Part shown: piece by piece, positions 49,305-61,300 of the stretch | Position numbering within the stretch: the stretch's first letter is position 1 | How the letters are laid out: the number at the start of each line of letters is the position of its first letter | Assembly: GCF_947179165.1 (NCBI RefSeq) | Contig: NC_077237.1 | Location: 86,404,341 to 86,468,340 of the forward strand | Direction of reading: 5' to 3' | DNA length: 64,000 nt | Source: Solanum dulcamara | Lineage: Eukaryota > Streptophyta > Magnoliopsida > Solanales > Solanaceae | Notes under the pieces: model-generated | Told to the model about the DNA's origin: nothing | Seen by the model: only the letters and a program-made list of their open reading frames with translations | Database searches by the model: none | Made by a program: the position numbers and the translations under genes

Positions 49305-49540
49305 CGGTTCTTTTTGTCTCAATTTATATGACTCACTTTTCTTTTTAATTAGTCCCAAAACAATAATACGTTTAATAACAATCTGACTTTAATATGATAA
49401 TTTTACTGTTAATGAAATGATTTATAGTCATAGAAACATTTATGACTTATTAAAATCTCAAATTTCAAAGTCTTTATTTTTTAAATTTCGTGTCAAGTAA
49501 AACTAAATCAAATATATTAAAACGGTTGAAATAGAACAGC
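49305..49540. mobile_element. Degenerate Stowaway-like MITE next to the tRNA gene
   Basis: Left TTCTTTTTGTCTCAATTTAT, right TTAAAACGGTTGAAATAGAA, with typical internal TTTATGACTTATTAAAATCT. Both ends worn; same family as 32250. Confidence 0.5.
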
Positions 49541-49542
49541 AA

Positions 49543-49624
49543 GTGGTCGTGCCGGAGTGGTTATCGGGCATGACTAGAAATCATGTGGGCTTTGCCCGCG
49601 CAGGTTCGAATCCTGCCGACCACG
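49543..49624 (+). tRNA. tRNA-Ser(AGA)
   Basis: 82 nt. Acceptor stem GTGGTCG pairs with CGACCAC at the 3' end; discriminator G. D arm (GCCGGAGTGGTTATCGGGC), anticodon arm CATGA-CTAGAAA-TCATG with anticodon AGA at 49576-49578, a long variable arm (TGGGCTTTGCCCGC), and a T arm with GGTTCGAATCC. The long variable arm is the mark of tRNA-Ser. It reads TCT (and TCC/TCA after A34-to-I editing). A T-rich terminator for Pol III follows within a few bases (TTTCTATTATTTTT). Nuclear type; no CCA encoded. Confidence 0.96.
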
Positions 49625-49799
49625 TTTCTATTATTTTTGGTTAATATAGAACACGATCATAAATGGAATGATAAAAAGTCGCGGTTAGAATAAAAGATTA
49701 GTAGGTAACCAACCGATCATTGTCTTGCTTTCTTGCGGGATAGGCTTGGTGATAGTTTGGTGTATTGTATCGATTTTGTCCCTTCATACTAGTAATAGT

Positions 49800-50115
49800 A
49801 ACATTATTTTCGTAGTTTCTTGTCCTACGATTTATGTTATTTTTCATTTCTTGTGTTTCGGCTATCACATTATTTGGCTATTGTTACTGCCCTTTGTCTT
49901 TTGATTGATATGAAATGTTTTCCCTATTATTTATTATGATCTCTTTACTTTTGAATTTTTCTTTTTCAAACTAACTTGATATGTATTACTTGAGTCGAGC
50001 TCTTTCGAAAACAACCAATCTACATTTATGAGATAAAGATAAAGTCTACATATATTTTACCCTCCTAGATATAACTTTTTGGATTATACTGACTATGTTG
50101 GTGGTATTGCATTTG
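49800..50115 (+). mobile_element. RTE-LINE 3' UTR with TS-type tail
   Basis: CGGCTATCACATTATTTGGC, CTATTGTTACTGCCCTTTGT, then the tail ACTTGAGTCGAGCTCTTTCG and GGATTATACTGACTATGTTG. It parallels the 3' part of the LINE at 58745, in the same strand, without any RT left. Confidence 0.5.
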
Positions 50116-50734
50116 GACTGTTTCTTTAAGAGAGCTTGATGAACAAACAAATTTGAAAGATTATTACATATATATATATATATATATATATGAAATTCCT
50201 ATTTCCTATTTTCACAATTAGGAAAGTTTACTCCTTTACCCTCTTGTTGATCTTAATGGATATAGGCTAGCAAGTACATTTCTCTGACTATCTAGTCTAG
50301 CAAAGAAAATCCATCCCTCCTTACTCATCCCTACTCTTAAGGTAAGGGTTAAATCTACATACGCTAACCTCTTCAAACTCCACACATAAAATCATAGTAA
50401 ATATGTTCATATCTAAGAAAGAAAAATGTTTAGGTTAAGACGACAAGTTGTCCATTAGCAACAAATTTACAAAAATAACAGTAAACATTATTCCAATTAT
50501 CAACTTGTACTTCTCATGGTAACTACAAACCAATATGATACCCAATGCATCAGATAACAATATGTTTCTTGTTTAATCAAAAATTTGAAAGTTGACACCA
50601 TCTTGATAGTAAAAAGCTGGTATCAAGTACTCATCCTTTGTTCAGATTTAATTCGTTCTCAATAGCCACGAGATGATCTATCTCTTGCATTGCCATATTC
50701 AGAAGGGTGAAAATTGAATATAGAATCCCCAAAT

Positions 50735-50854
50735 TTAGTTTACCTCTTCAATCCTTGAAAAACCATGCATTACAAATTTGAAACCATCTAGCTCTACCTC
50801 CTCTGTTAACTTGAACGACAAAAGGCATTTGACCTCTCGATTACAACTATCCAT
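50735..50854 (-). other. Short open stretch, possible exon of an unknown gene or gene fragment
   Basis: On the minus strand a 39-codon ORF starts MDSCNREVKCLLSFKLTEEV and ends FKFVMHGFSRIEEVN; a donor-like GAG|GTAAAC lies near its end. Further along the same strand an open stretch (MAMQEIDHLVAIENELNLNK, about 50640-50700) follows. The amino-acid make-up looks more protein-like than the surroundings, but I do not recognise the family and cannot show a full gene. Confidence 0.22.
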
Positions 50855-51229
50855 GGCACAGGATTGATATAATTTTCTGTACATGATCATATGAAGTTCG
50901 ATCTTCATATTTACAAGCTAATAGGTTTTCTTTTTCCTTTTTTGAGAACAAAAGACACAAACATGATGCAGCTAATACTATAACATGAGTTCTTATAATG
51001 GGTAAGAATATTACTCCCAAGTTAGTTGCTGCAAGAAGCTTTCTTCTATCTTCTCAGGCAGTCATTGAACACGCCTTGAAATCTAGGTTATGTGGGCTAG
51101 ATTCTATAGATTGCGAGTATTAGCGAGCAAAAGAAACAGGGAAAAGGTTCACCAACAACCTCCCGTCATCTGCACAAGAAATAATTCAACGTCAGCTGAA
51201 TGTCTAGCTAACATTGATGTTAGTGACGG

Positions 51230-51352
51230 CCTATGTTGCTTGAACTCTTCAAAAGTGTCAGCATGTGCGTGTCGGATTCTCCAAAAGTAGTGTATTTTCG
51301 AAGAAACCGATACGGGTACAGCATCAAAAGTGAAGAGTCCGCGCAACTTAGG
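51230..51352. mobile_element. MITE, CCTATGTTGC family
   Basis: Starts CCTATGTTGCTTGAACTCTT, ends GAAGAGTCCGCGCAACTTAGG, inverted. Flanks GTGACGG and GTGACGA suggest a short target duplication. Same family as 20354. Confidence 0.75.
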
Positions 51353-52624
51353 TGACGACCACAAGTCAGTAGCTTACTAAATTTCATGCTAGATTCTCTC
51401 CAACATAACAAAGGTATAAGCATCGAGTATACTGATGTCCAAAACCAGGAAATAGAACATGTAAAAAGGAGCTTATAATATTCTAAGTTTTTCTCCCCGA
51501 CGTTCTATGAAGTTCACTTTACTCAAATAAAGTATAATTATTATAGGTCCTCCCGCCATATATGCAAGTGAATGAAATCCACAAGGAAAAACAGAACAAT
51601 GTATAGGACAAGTAGCATTAAACAAGATGCACAATCATCAAGAAAGCACATACATTAGCAAGATGGGTTATTACTGTTACTTATCAGAAGAGGCGAGTAG
51701 CACATAAAGTGGAAAAGCCACAATTTTCCTTCAGAAAAAAGGTGTGTAAATGACATTTTACTGAATAGTGTCTTGATTGCCTTTGAGATACTAACAGAGA
51801 CTATTCTCAATCTGTTAAGGTACTTCAACAGAAACATTTGAGCACTCCTAAAATGAGAACATTTTGTCAGATAATGCTATTTGATACTCCTAAATAAGTG
51901 ACAGATAATGCTATTTGGTACTAAAGCAGAAAGAAACTAATCAAAGATGGCAGAGGCTACACTCTTCTTTTGTCCTGTTTGGTGCAGTTAATACTTCAAA
52001 TTTCAACACTTCTAGTGTATATAATTTTTCACGGCTAAATTGGAAGCCTATTTGCTTTATTGAAGTAAACCTGGAAGCTTCTTACACAGAGAAAGCACAG
52101 AACAAAATGTACAAATAGAAAAAAGTAGAGCCAATAGAACTATTATCTGCCTCTGAATAATTACAGGACATCTGGTTCAAATTTATTGAAAAAGGAAGTA
52201 CACTCAAATGCATTTGAAATGCCTTTACTACTAATCTATTGTATGCATATTCAAATAGGTTGTGTGGGTTCTAAAATTGTAAAGCAAGGACAGTGACATG
52301 CCAAAGAGGTTGTCAGAGCTACACGAAATTAAGACTGCCAGCTATGAACAGAATCACTCCAGGAAATCAAAGTGCAAAGGACTTCAATCAGCATATAAAG
52401 AAAGATGCAAAAAACAAAGATCACATGCAGCTACAGTTCAAAGACGACCAATTTACAGAATCTAATAGCAAAACCAGCAATTCAAGATAATGTTATGATG
52501 ACTGTCATAATTTCAAACTCTACAGGATTTATTAGCTATTAATGGTTTCTTACCTTAGTACATGGTGTGCCAAAAATAGCTATGCTGCATCACATTGAAA
52601 ACTGCACCAATTCCTATGAGTTAG
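51353..52624. other. 3' flank of the SUVH gene
   Basis: No gene seen. The part nearest the SUVH stop (minus strand) probably holds its 3' UTR. Short repeats near 51860 and 51905 (CAGATAATGCTATTTG) are the only structure noted. Confidence 0.45.
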
Positions 52625-54860
52625 TCAATTGCATATGGCAAGCTTCCCTGTGCAATCATCAGCCATTCCATAATCTATGCTGAGCTCCCTTAGGGGAGGG
52701 ATATTCTCCATTGCAAAGAGCATGAGGTGAGGGAAAGATACATTATTATGATCATACAGCACAGGCTGTACTAGAACATTGGGGCTTGAACTGTGACTCA
52801 TGTAACAGGCTAAATTCCTCATTCTAGAAACATCCATCGCAAAATCCAAAGGAGGAATGGAGGGGTATGCCGGTCGGACGTAATTAGAATCTATTCGGGA
52901 CAAATCTCCCCATTCCGCCCATCTCTCAGAAAAATGACTTGGATAGATTAAACTATCACCATTCATTGTAAATATTTGAGCTTGCTCTTGTGTGAGCACA
53001 ACACCAGTATATTCACAAATAAAAGACCCTGCTAGGATGAGGTCCAACGATCTAACCCCCCAACCAGTCTCCATAGACCGAAATACTTCAAACCTGTTCC
53101 TCACACCTTTCTGGCTAACTCGATTCCAACAAGTTGGAGGACATGAACAATGTGGTCCACATTCAAAAATAACTGGCTTTCCTCTCAACAAGATCCCATT
53201 CATATCATATGCAAAGTGTCCACCATTTTTCATTGCGCAAAAGCAACTATTCCCACACCCATCGGTGCACTCACAACCTGAACCATTTCCCGCATGCTGA
53301 TAGACATATGGAGGAAATACAGTCTTCAACAGATAGTCAAAACAAGCTGGATCACGATCATTATCAATATCATTGAACAAAAATACAGGCACATTTTCCT
53401 TTTTCCTGGATATATCAAGAGAAATGTATCCCATGGGCCTTACCTCCAGTGGTCTGGTCCTAAGACTCTCAGCAAATCTAAGTACAGCACTTCCCATGTC
53501 TGGCTGATTCTCAATCCTAACAAGCTTATATTTATACACTCCAAATCCAGACTTGCCCACATCGAACCACGATTCCATGATTCTATACAATCCATCATAA
53601 ACGTACACTTTACCACTAGAACTACCAGCATATTTAAAGCCACGAATTACCCTCACCTCAATTCCATAGTGCATGCTCCTTTCCAATGCCAAATTCCCAC
53701 CTTCCAACTTTTGATGAACAACTTGCCGTGAGTTCTTATCCTGTCCACCTTGCCCCGTATATATAATCACGTCCCCAGCATCTTCATCATCCTCATAACC
53801 CCCTGAAGCAATTACACTTGTGGCAATTGGCTCCCCATTTGAGCTCTGGTTAGCAGGAAGATAATCAATCCCAGCTTGAGGCGTCCCATGTAATCCTACC
53901 ACACAAAGCTCCATTCTATATAAGAACAAATCACCAACAATCACTCCTGGAATCGCACCAACAGTACGCTTATCACGATTCAACCAAAGTCCATGCTCCC
54001 TCATCATTTGTGATGCCTTCAAGTCCCCCCTTGCTCTAGTCTGTCTACCAGGACCCAAATGTTGGTTGTTGTCTTCCTCTAAATTTACAAAAATTCGTAA
54101 AGAATCGTATAACATTCGTGTCTTTCGAATCAGGTCACGGAAATATCGTTCATCCTCTGGTTTAAGATCTGTCACTCTAACCAACTCCGATGACCTCTTC
54201 TCATACTTCCTTCTTGCAACAACGATATCAGAAACCTGAGATTAAGTTGACGAATTAAAAAGGTTCTATCCAACCCACCAAAAAACTACTTGGGTCAGTA
54301 AGCATTATATCAAATTCATCTAAAAAATCATCATAACCCCAAATCAACTCAAACCAAACTAACAAAGAAATTCCATTTTATTCCATTTTTTAACCCAAAC
54401 TTCTCCGAGATTTGATTTAGAATTTCTTATATGAGCTAAATTTAACAACCCCTAGTACCTGTGAATCATCGCTGACAGGAACAATCGCTCGACAACCCGG
54501 ATCCTCAAAAGCTTCAACATCTCCATGTCTCTGTAACCTCTGAGCAAAAGCAGTTCGAAAAAGATCAGATATTCGAGTATACTCCGAATGCACACCTGTC
54601 TCATTTGAGCTTGGAATTTGAGAACTAGTAGCATTAACCTCCTCCTGCTGCTGCTGGGGAGTAGTATTACTGAAACCTGAACTAGAATTGAAATTGAAAT
54701 TGAAACTGAAATTCGAAATGGGGTTTGTCGATTGAGGGGTAAATTCATCAAGGGGTTCAAGTTTCGGCTCAATTTTAGGGAAAATCATGGTGGGTGTTGG
54801 AGTTTTCGGTTCAGTAGGGAAATTAACGTCTTCTAATCCAACAACAGAACCCATTTCCAT
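52625..54860 (-). CDS. SUVH2/SUVH9-like SRA-SET protein
   Basis: Exons 54860-54459 and 54235-52625 (minus) give 670 aa, matching the ~650-aa SUVH2/9 family. The N-terminus is variable with a Q-run. An SRA/YDG domain (about residues 225-375: VGAIPGVIVGDLFLYRMELC, GGNLALERSMHYGIEVRVIR, VYVYDGLYRI) binds methylated DNA. A Cys-rich pre-SET follows (about 455-503: CECTDGCGNSCFCAM, ECGPHCSCPPTCWNRV), then a SET domain (GWGVRSLDLI, GSFICEYTGV, MSHSSSPNV, LSIDYGMADD). The C-terminus ends TGKLAICN with no post-SET CxC cluster, as in SUVH2/9. Those proteins are catalytically dead and recruit Pol V with the DDR complex to methylated DNA in RNA-directed DNA methylation. The second exon has no ATG at its start, so the upstream exon is required. 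Confidence 0.95.
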
Positions 54861-55226
54861 AGAAAAACAAGCAAACTGAAGAAGAATTTGTATCTTTTAC
54901 ACACAAATTAGCTCATGGGAAGAAAAAAAAATGGAGAAAATTTAGGGTTTTGCAGAGAAATATTGAGATTTCTCCATGGAAATGAAGAAAAAGACAGGAT
55001 TTGTCTGAAACAGAAAATAAAGGAATCTTTTTATCTTTATTGTATTATGTATTATATCCAATCTATTTTTAAATGTACTTTTCTTTTTCGAATTTAAGCA
55101 TCGATTTAGGAAATTAAAGAAATATTAATTAATTATTATTATTTTCAAATGTATTCGTGCACTTAATTTATTAAAAATAGATAAAACTGAATTTGAAGAG
55201 ATATGAACTTTAACTTAAATCAAATA
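54861..55226 (-). promoter_or_regulatory. 5' leader and upstream region of the SUVH gene
   Basis: AT-rich after a purine-rich leader. No clear TATA box. The ORF at 54915-55097 on the other strand is AT-rich with no family match. Confidence 0.35.
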
Positions 55227-55550
55227 CTCCTTATGTTTCAAAAAAATTGTCTTTCCTTTGGAATACGAGTGTCAAATTAATTAATATTCTATGTGAATTT
55301 GAATAATTTTGTAAAATATAATTTATATATTTAGAAATTAAATAAAAAGTATTATAAGTTAAAATAGTTAATAATTTAGAATATTTTTAAAAATTATGAT
55401 TAAAAAATTTATATTCTTTAGTTGTTCGAATAGTAACTAAGATACTTAAATTGAAATTGAGGGAATATTAGTTATTAATGCAAGTAACCAAAAAATTTAA
55501 TGGGTATATCAAAACTTAAAATATTAAACAACATTTAAAATGAAACGGAG
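55227..55550. mobile_element. Worn Stowaway-like MITE (tentative)
   Basis: Left TACTCCTTATGTTTCAAAAA, right TAAAATGAAACGGAGATAGT, near inverted, larger than its relatives at about 320 bp. It may be two fused or extended copies. Confidence 0.45.
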
Positions 55551-58500
55551 ATAGTAATTGGCCCTTCGATTATAAATGAGGGGTTGAATTTTTTTAAAGT
55601 AAAAAATTTGTCTTTAACTTTTAACTGGGAGATATTTTTTATGAGTCTCAAACTTTTTTTGTTTATGTATTCACACCTATTTATAATAAAAAAAAATTGA
55701 TATTTTTTATCGGTCTCAAAATAACAAAATTCACTGTTAGGTGTATTGTGGTTGAAAGTTTGAATATGAAAATTTGATTATCGTTTTTAGCATGTGTTGT
55801 TGGTACTCATCAAAAGCATTCTAGAGAAACTTAATACCAAATTTTGAAATCATTAAAAAATGGTTTTGGTGATTTTAAATCACCTAATTATCATTCATAT
55901 GAAGAAAAATATATTCAAATCATCAAAATCGTAAAGTTGCTTTAATAGTTATTGAAGTTGTTAACAATTACGAAATAAGTTTTAAAGTTATTGAAATAAC
56001 TATTGAACTTATCCCAACAACTTTGATAGTTTGCTAAAATTATTATAACAACTACTGAAATTGTTAATAACTTTTGTCCATCATTCCAATATCTATCAAG
56101 CATGTATTTCTAGCTTTGCTCCATTGTTTTTGCATGTTCCCTAATCATGATTTACAATTATGAATACTGTTAACCAACTTGATTCTTGTTTAGTAAGTTA
56201 CTATTTATTATAATTTATGGCGAGTTGGTTATTGCATAATTCCTTTGATTGGATTGTCACATTTTTTTTGTTGTTTATCTAAAGGTTATATATGTTTCAT
56301 AAGTTGATTTTAATGATAACAAGATTAATGTAGTCAATATTCACTTAGTTACTTGAGTGTACATACATACATACATATATATATATTTCACTATAACAAT
56401 TATTTTTTTATATTATATTTTACCTTTCTATAATTTTTTACTTATAACAATAATAATCATCTTTATAATAACATACTTTTTGTAAAATTATATCTCTATA
56501 ACATTTTTTTTGATAATATAATAATTCATCATATTTATAGAAATAGAATTTCTAAGATCACCAATAACAGGCAGAGATTTAGATCAAATAGTTTGATACT
56601 TTAATACATCATTTATAAAAAAGAATATTATATGAAAATATATTTTTATTATTAAAATATTTCCATTTCTATACAAAGTGTGATTAAACTTAAGAATTGA
56701 CATTTTTTTACTTGTGATAGTCAAATATTATTTAATTGACAACTACTGTTCTTTGTGTATAACAATCAATTGCTATAGCAGTAAAAATGATCTCGAAACT
56801 AAGAACATTATTATAGAATGATTTAATTGTATATTAAGATCCAAGACCTATAAGAAAAGAACAAATTTATGTCTTAAAATTTGATGTACTCATTTATAGG
56901 AGAAATGGTGAAATCAAGCAAAATATGAAAAACATAATTTGAAGATAAAAACTTACCCAAATTACATATTTACATCAAGTCAACAGATGTATAAAGTTAT
57001 GTTTCTATACTCATTGCGATCACTTAATTGTGATTACTTAATGTATACTATTATTTCATTAAATCATATAACTATAGTAAGTTAAATTAATTTGGTAAAT
57101 GCTTGGTGCAGGTAGATAGTTACCCAATTTAAAACATTATTAAAGGGAATAAAAAAATAATCGACTATCAAGTAGATAAGTATCAAACCAGACATGGCGC
57201 AATGGAAGTTAAATTTATAAAAGAACTTTTGAATTTTGTGCAAAATAAATCTCCAAATTTAAATGAAATATCCTTGAAACAATTGATCAATAAAAAGAAC
57301 GGTGTTTTGATTGGGCTAGTACATTCTTTTGGGGAAAAGAACACATGTAGCCTAAAAAGAAAAAACTATTTATAAATAGCTATCTTCTTATTCTTATATC
57401 TTTTTAAATTGTTAATTCGTGTTTATTATTTAATATAATTGAAGTATATATATATATATATATATATATTCTAATGGCATAAAAAAAAACACTACTCAAT
57501 TACTCTTTGATATTATTAGTATACATATATAACAAATAATATTTTAGTGAAAAAATTACTTAATTACTGTTTAATACCATCAAAGTATATAGATATCATT
57601 AGAGTATATATATATATATTTCGATGGTATCAAGCATGAAGAAATAATAGTTCAGTGAATAAAACAAGAGAGTGGACAGGTAATTAATTTGGGTAATCCA
57701 ACTCAGTTAAATAATTTAAATTAGATCCAATTTATATAATTTTTTCATTCTTTTTTGATACTTATATTGAGAGTAACGCATTATTTGGAAATAAAGCGAC
57801 GAAAAACATGTTGCAAACTTGCAATATTTAGCAAATGAAATGATGAAATCTTCTTTAAACATGAGTAAAAGATATGAGCAAGATATCCTCAAATTAAGAA
57901 AGAAATATAGTATAATATATCCTCAATTGACCGGCAAAGATATTGTGATAAAGTGGTAAATATTTTTTTATAATCGAAGGTTTAGAATTCGAATTTTCTT
58001 AAGCATAAATTATACAGTCACTTTTGTTATGAAGCGATTTAATTTTAAATGTGAAACTTTTTGATAAAAATTAAAATATAATCAAATTTTAATATGAATA
58101 TCAAACACAAAATGAAATCATCTTCCAAAAAAAAACACGGCCATAATCAACAATCATGTTTCCTTAACTACATATTTTAATTTATAATTTTTTGAATTAT
58201 AATTATCTTTATTAATAAATTATTTATATATCAAATATTTTTAAAATATAAATATATTATTTAATTTAAAATTATTAAATTTTATCGAATTCATAATTAT
58301 TATTATTATGACTACCTCTAATTAAGTGCCACACCCATAATTTTGTGTCACCCACTGTGCACATGTCACAAGAAAAAGCACCCACAAAAGCAAGAACTAA
58401 TTCTAGTTAGGTGAGGTTGCTCTCCTTGTTACATGTGTATAGTGGGTGACATAATTTATATGCAGTGTTGGTACTTTTCACCTAAAGGATAATTATAATT

Positions 58501-58744
58501 TTTTTTATTCATACTTATCTGTTTAGTTTGAATGCTGCACGTTTTTTAAGAAATAATAATTGATATAAATATTTTATAATAATATTTATATTAATTAATA
58601 TTTAATTTTAAATTTTAAAAAATAATTTAATAAATAAATAATTAATGTTAAGTTTAAAACATAAAAAAATAAAATTATCTCTTAAAATATTAAACGCGCC
58701 AAGAAAAATATAAATATATTTTTAATAAAATAAATAAATAAAAG
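55551..58744. other. AT-rich intergenic desert
   Basis: About 3.2 kb with no gene seen. Contains (TA)n runs near 56375-56390, 57446-57470 and 57607-57622, and repeated GATACCAT-like strings around 57570-57650. No element ends were recognised. Confidence 0.5.
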
Positions 58745-59505
58745 TGAACAGTGGTTAGAACGGTGTTGTTATATGAAGTGGAATGCTGGCCAGTCAAGAA
58801 CTCACATGTTCAGAAGGTGCATGTTGCGGAGATGGGATACTGAAATGGATGTATGGACACATTAGGAGTGATGGGATTAGGAATGAGGTTATTCGGGAGA
58901 AGGTGGAAGTGACCTCTGTGGCAGACAAAATGAGAAAAACGAGACTGAAATGGTTTGGCCATGTGCAAAAAAGGGGTGTTGATGCATCAGTTAGGAGGTG
59001 TGAGCGGCTTCATTTGGGGGTAATGCGGAGGGGTAGGGGTAGACCAAAAAAATATTGGAGCGAGGTGATTAGACAAGATATGGCGCAACTCCATATCACC
59101 AAGAACATGACCTTAGATAAAAAGGAGTGGAGGTCGTGGATTAGGGTAGTAGGTTAGTAGGAGTAGAAGGTTCGTAGGGATAGAATGATGTCTTGCCCTA
59201 TGACTGTTTAGAATTGATTGTAGGTCTAGGCGTGCCAATATAGTTGTGTGTTATTGCCTCTCGATCATCACATTATTTTGCTATTGTTATTGTTCTTATC
59301 CTGTCTTGTCTTGTATAATTTGCATCGCTTTTTGTTTTTGCCATTATGATATATTTTTCTTTCTTATTTGGGCTGATACTTTTAAGTTGATGGTCTTCCG
59401 GAAACAGCTTCTCTATCTTAATGAAATAGTAGTAAAGTCTGCGTACACTCTATACTACCCAAACTCACTTGTTGAATTTCAATGGATATATTGTTATTGT
59501 GATTT
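58745..59505 (+). mobile_element. RTE-type LINE, 3' end
   Basis: RT C-terminus in two frames: [20 protein letters not shown], then [72 protein letters not shown], ending WIRVVG-stop at about 59157. A 3' UTR (ATCACATTATTTTGCTATTG) and a worn TS-type tail (AAGTCTGCGTACACTCTATA) to about 59505 follow. Severely 5'-truncated with one frameshift in the first 30 codons. Confidence 0.85.
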
Positions 59506-60254
59506 GTATATAGTATATCTTGAATTATATATTTTTCATTAGGAGGCATTCTTTTGTCCTTTTTAGGGACACTCAATTAAAAAAAAAACAATCTTCTATT
59601 TGTAAAAAAATAAATAGTTTTTTTTTAAAGTTACTTGGCTAGGGACCACTTGCCGCTGAAACCGGGAAAACTTTAGTTGTCATCTAAGTTGGATTTGAAA
59701 TTTCAGATTTTTGGCTCCAAATTTTGAATAAAGTGAATTTTTCGTATTGTGTTTTGATTTTTTTGCAAAAATTCTGTAAAATAAAATGGTCTGAAATTTA
59801 GAAGTAAGAGTTGTGTTTGATCATACTTTTTTTGCAAAAAATGTATTTAGAATTTGAATGTACGATATTTTTCCTAAATATGTTTTATACTCTAATTTCT
59901 AAAAATTATTAAAATTATCCATTCTGACTAATTTACTTGAAATAGACAATCAAATTTGTTTTAAAAGAGTAATATCTTAAACAGATAATTACATAATATT
60001 ATAGATTATATCTCATATACAAGCTATTATATACTATTGTAAAAAAAATTCACTTTATTTTGAAATTGGAGTTGTATTTGATTATAATTTTTATGCAAAT
60101 AATATTGGGTTATTTTGAATGTACTTATCCTAAAATGAATTAATCAAAAGAATAAATAATACATAGTATCTATTATTTGTATAATATCTTATTTAACATA
60201 GCATTAAAGTGGTAACCCCCCCCCCCCCCAACCTCCCAACAATTTTAAAAAAAA
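59506..60254. other. AT-rich intergenic with a poly-C tract
   Basis: No gene seen. A run of 13 C at about 60218-60230 is followed by an A-run. Confidence 0.45.
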
Positions 60255-60596
60255 AAAACGGTAAGCGAGCAAGCTTACGAAATGAAGGAAGAGGAGACCC
60301 TTCTATTATAAGTTGAAAGCGAAGTCGATAGTCCTCGTATTGGTAATTATTATACGCTAAAAGTCTATATAAGATATAGAAGGAAAAATATGAGAAAATT
60401 CAATAAATAAAGAAAAAGAAGAAGGCCCTCTCCAACCAGTCAAGTGGCTTTCAGCTCCTCTCCTCGCGGCTCCCTGCGTTGATATTCGAGGAAGTAGCTC
60501 TCGACACGAGGGATATACAAGAAAGACCTGCTCTAGATCCCCAAGTGAATTCAAAAAGAAGTAAAAAAGGCAAGACGATCGCATACATTAAATGGG
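60255..60596. other. Possible mitochondrial DNA insertion (NUMT), left part
   Basis: GC rises sharply here and the wording (GCGAAGTCGATAGTCCTCGT, CTCCTCTCCTCGCGGCTCCC, GACCTGCTCTAGATCCCCAA) looks like plant mitochondrial intergenic DNA. This is a compositional impression, not a match. A related patch lies at about 61195-61295. Confidence 0.35.
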
Positions 60597-60629
60597 CTTA
60601 CTATTGAGAACTACTGTCTCAATAGTAAG
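60597..60629. repeat. Perfect 13-bp inverted repeat, 7-nt loop
   Basis: CTTACTATTGAGA (60597-60609), loop ACTACTG, TCTCAATAGTAAG (60617-60629). Partly extended by GGGC on the left and GGCCC on the right. It lies between the possible NUMT and the foldback element. Confidence 0.8.
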
Positions 60630-60756
60630 ACCAGGCCCAAATGATATAAGGACACCCAATTCCAGCCCTTCTACTGTAGTTTTCAGCCCATCTCTAGTGG
60701 ACTTTTTTTTAATTTCATCGAGTATGAAAATAAAGGAAAAATTACCAAATTACACA

Positions 60757-61105
60757 CCTTATATTTTTATATTTTTAATTATTTCATACCATTTGTAAGA
60801 ATTTCAAAAATCCCTCTTCTGATACATAGGAATGATGTTGATACATCGCGATTTGATACATAAGTCCTTTTCATGATACATCGCTAGTTGATACAAACCA
60901 GACACAAAATGTATCAGTAAAACATAAGTTTTACTACTATTTTTGTTGTGTTCATGATATATTAAGTGTTATAAGCTGATTCATAAGTTTTATTGATATT
61001 ACAATGTTTAGTTTGTATCAACTAGCGATGTATCATGAAAATGACTTATGTATCAAATCACGATGTATCAGCGTCATTCGTATGTATCAGAAATATGGAG
61101 AAAAA
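60757..61105. mobile_element. TGATACAT foldback element
   Basis: Left arm (about 60800-60900) carries TGATACATCGCGATTTGATA, TGATACATCGCTAGTTGATA; right arm (about 61012-61095) is its reverse complement (GTATCAACTAGCGATGTATC, CAAATCACGATGTATCAGCG). The arms span about 85 bp with repeated TGATACAT/ATGTATCA motifs, around a ~110-bp spacer. A partial third arm lies at 63850-64000. Confidence 0.8.
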
Positions 61106-61194
61106 AAAAATTCGAATAATTACCAAAAAAATTGAGATAAATTATAATTAGACTTTTTCATTATAGAATATAAGTAAAATATCCATAAAGGAAA

Positions 61195-61300
61195 GCCACG
61201 AAGGATATTCCTCGTGCCCCCTTGCTATTCTCCGCCAGGTCCTTGGCTAGTAGGTGGCTCTCAGTGCACACGACTTCTAGGATTTCGACTAACAATTCTT
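61195..61300. other. Possible NUMT, right part
   Basis: GC-rich patch CCTCGTGCCCCCTTGCTATT, CTCCGCCAGGTCCTTGGCTA, resembling 60255-60596 in style. If both are one insertion, the foldback element landed inside it. Confidence 0.3.

Noticed and set aside
53294..53731. 145-codon ORF on plus
   Set aside because: It is antisense to the SUVH2/9 coding exon and has no family features.
59246..59542. 98-codon ORF after the LINE
   Set aside because: It is the LINE 3' UTR and tail read through; the same sequence type occurs non-coding at 49800.
60357..60584. 75-codon minus ORF in the GC-rich patch
   Set aside because: No recognisable protein; better explained by non-coding, possibly mitochondrial DNA.
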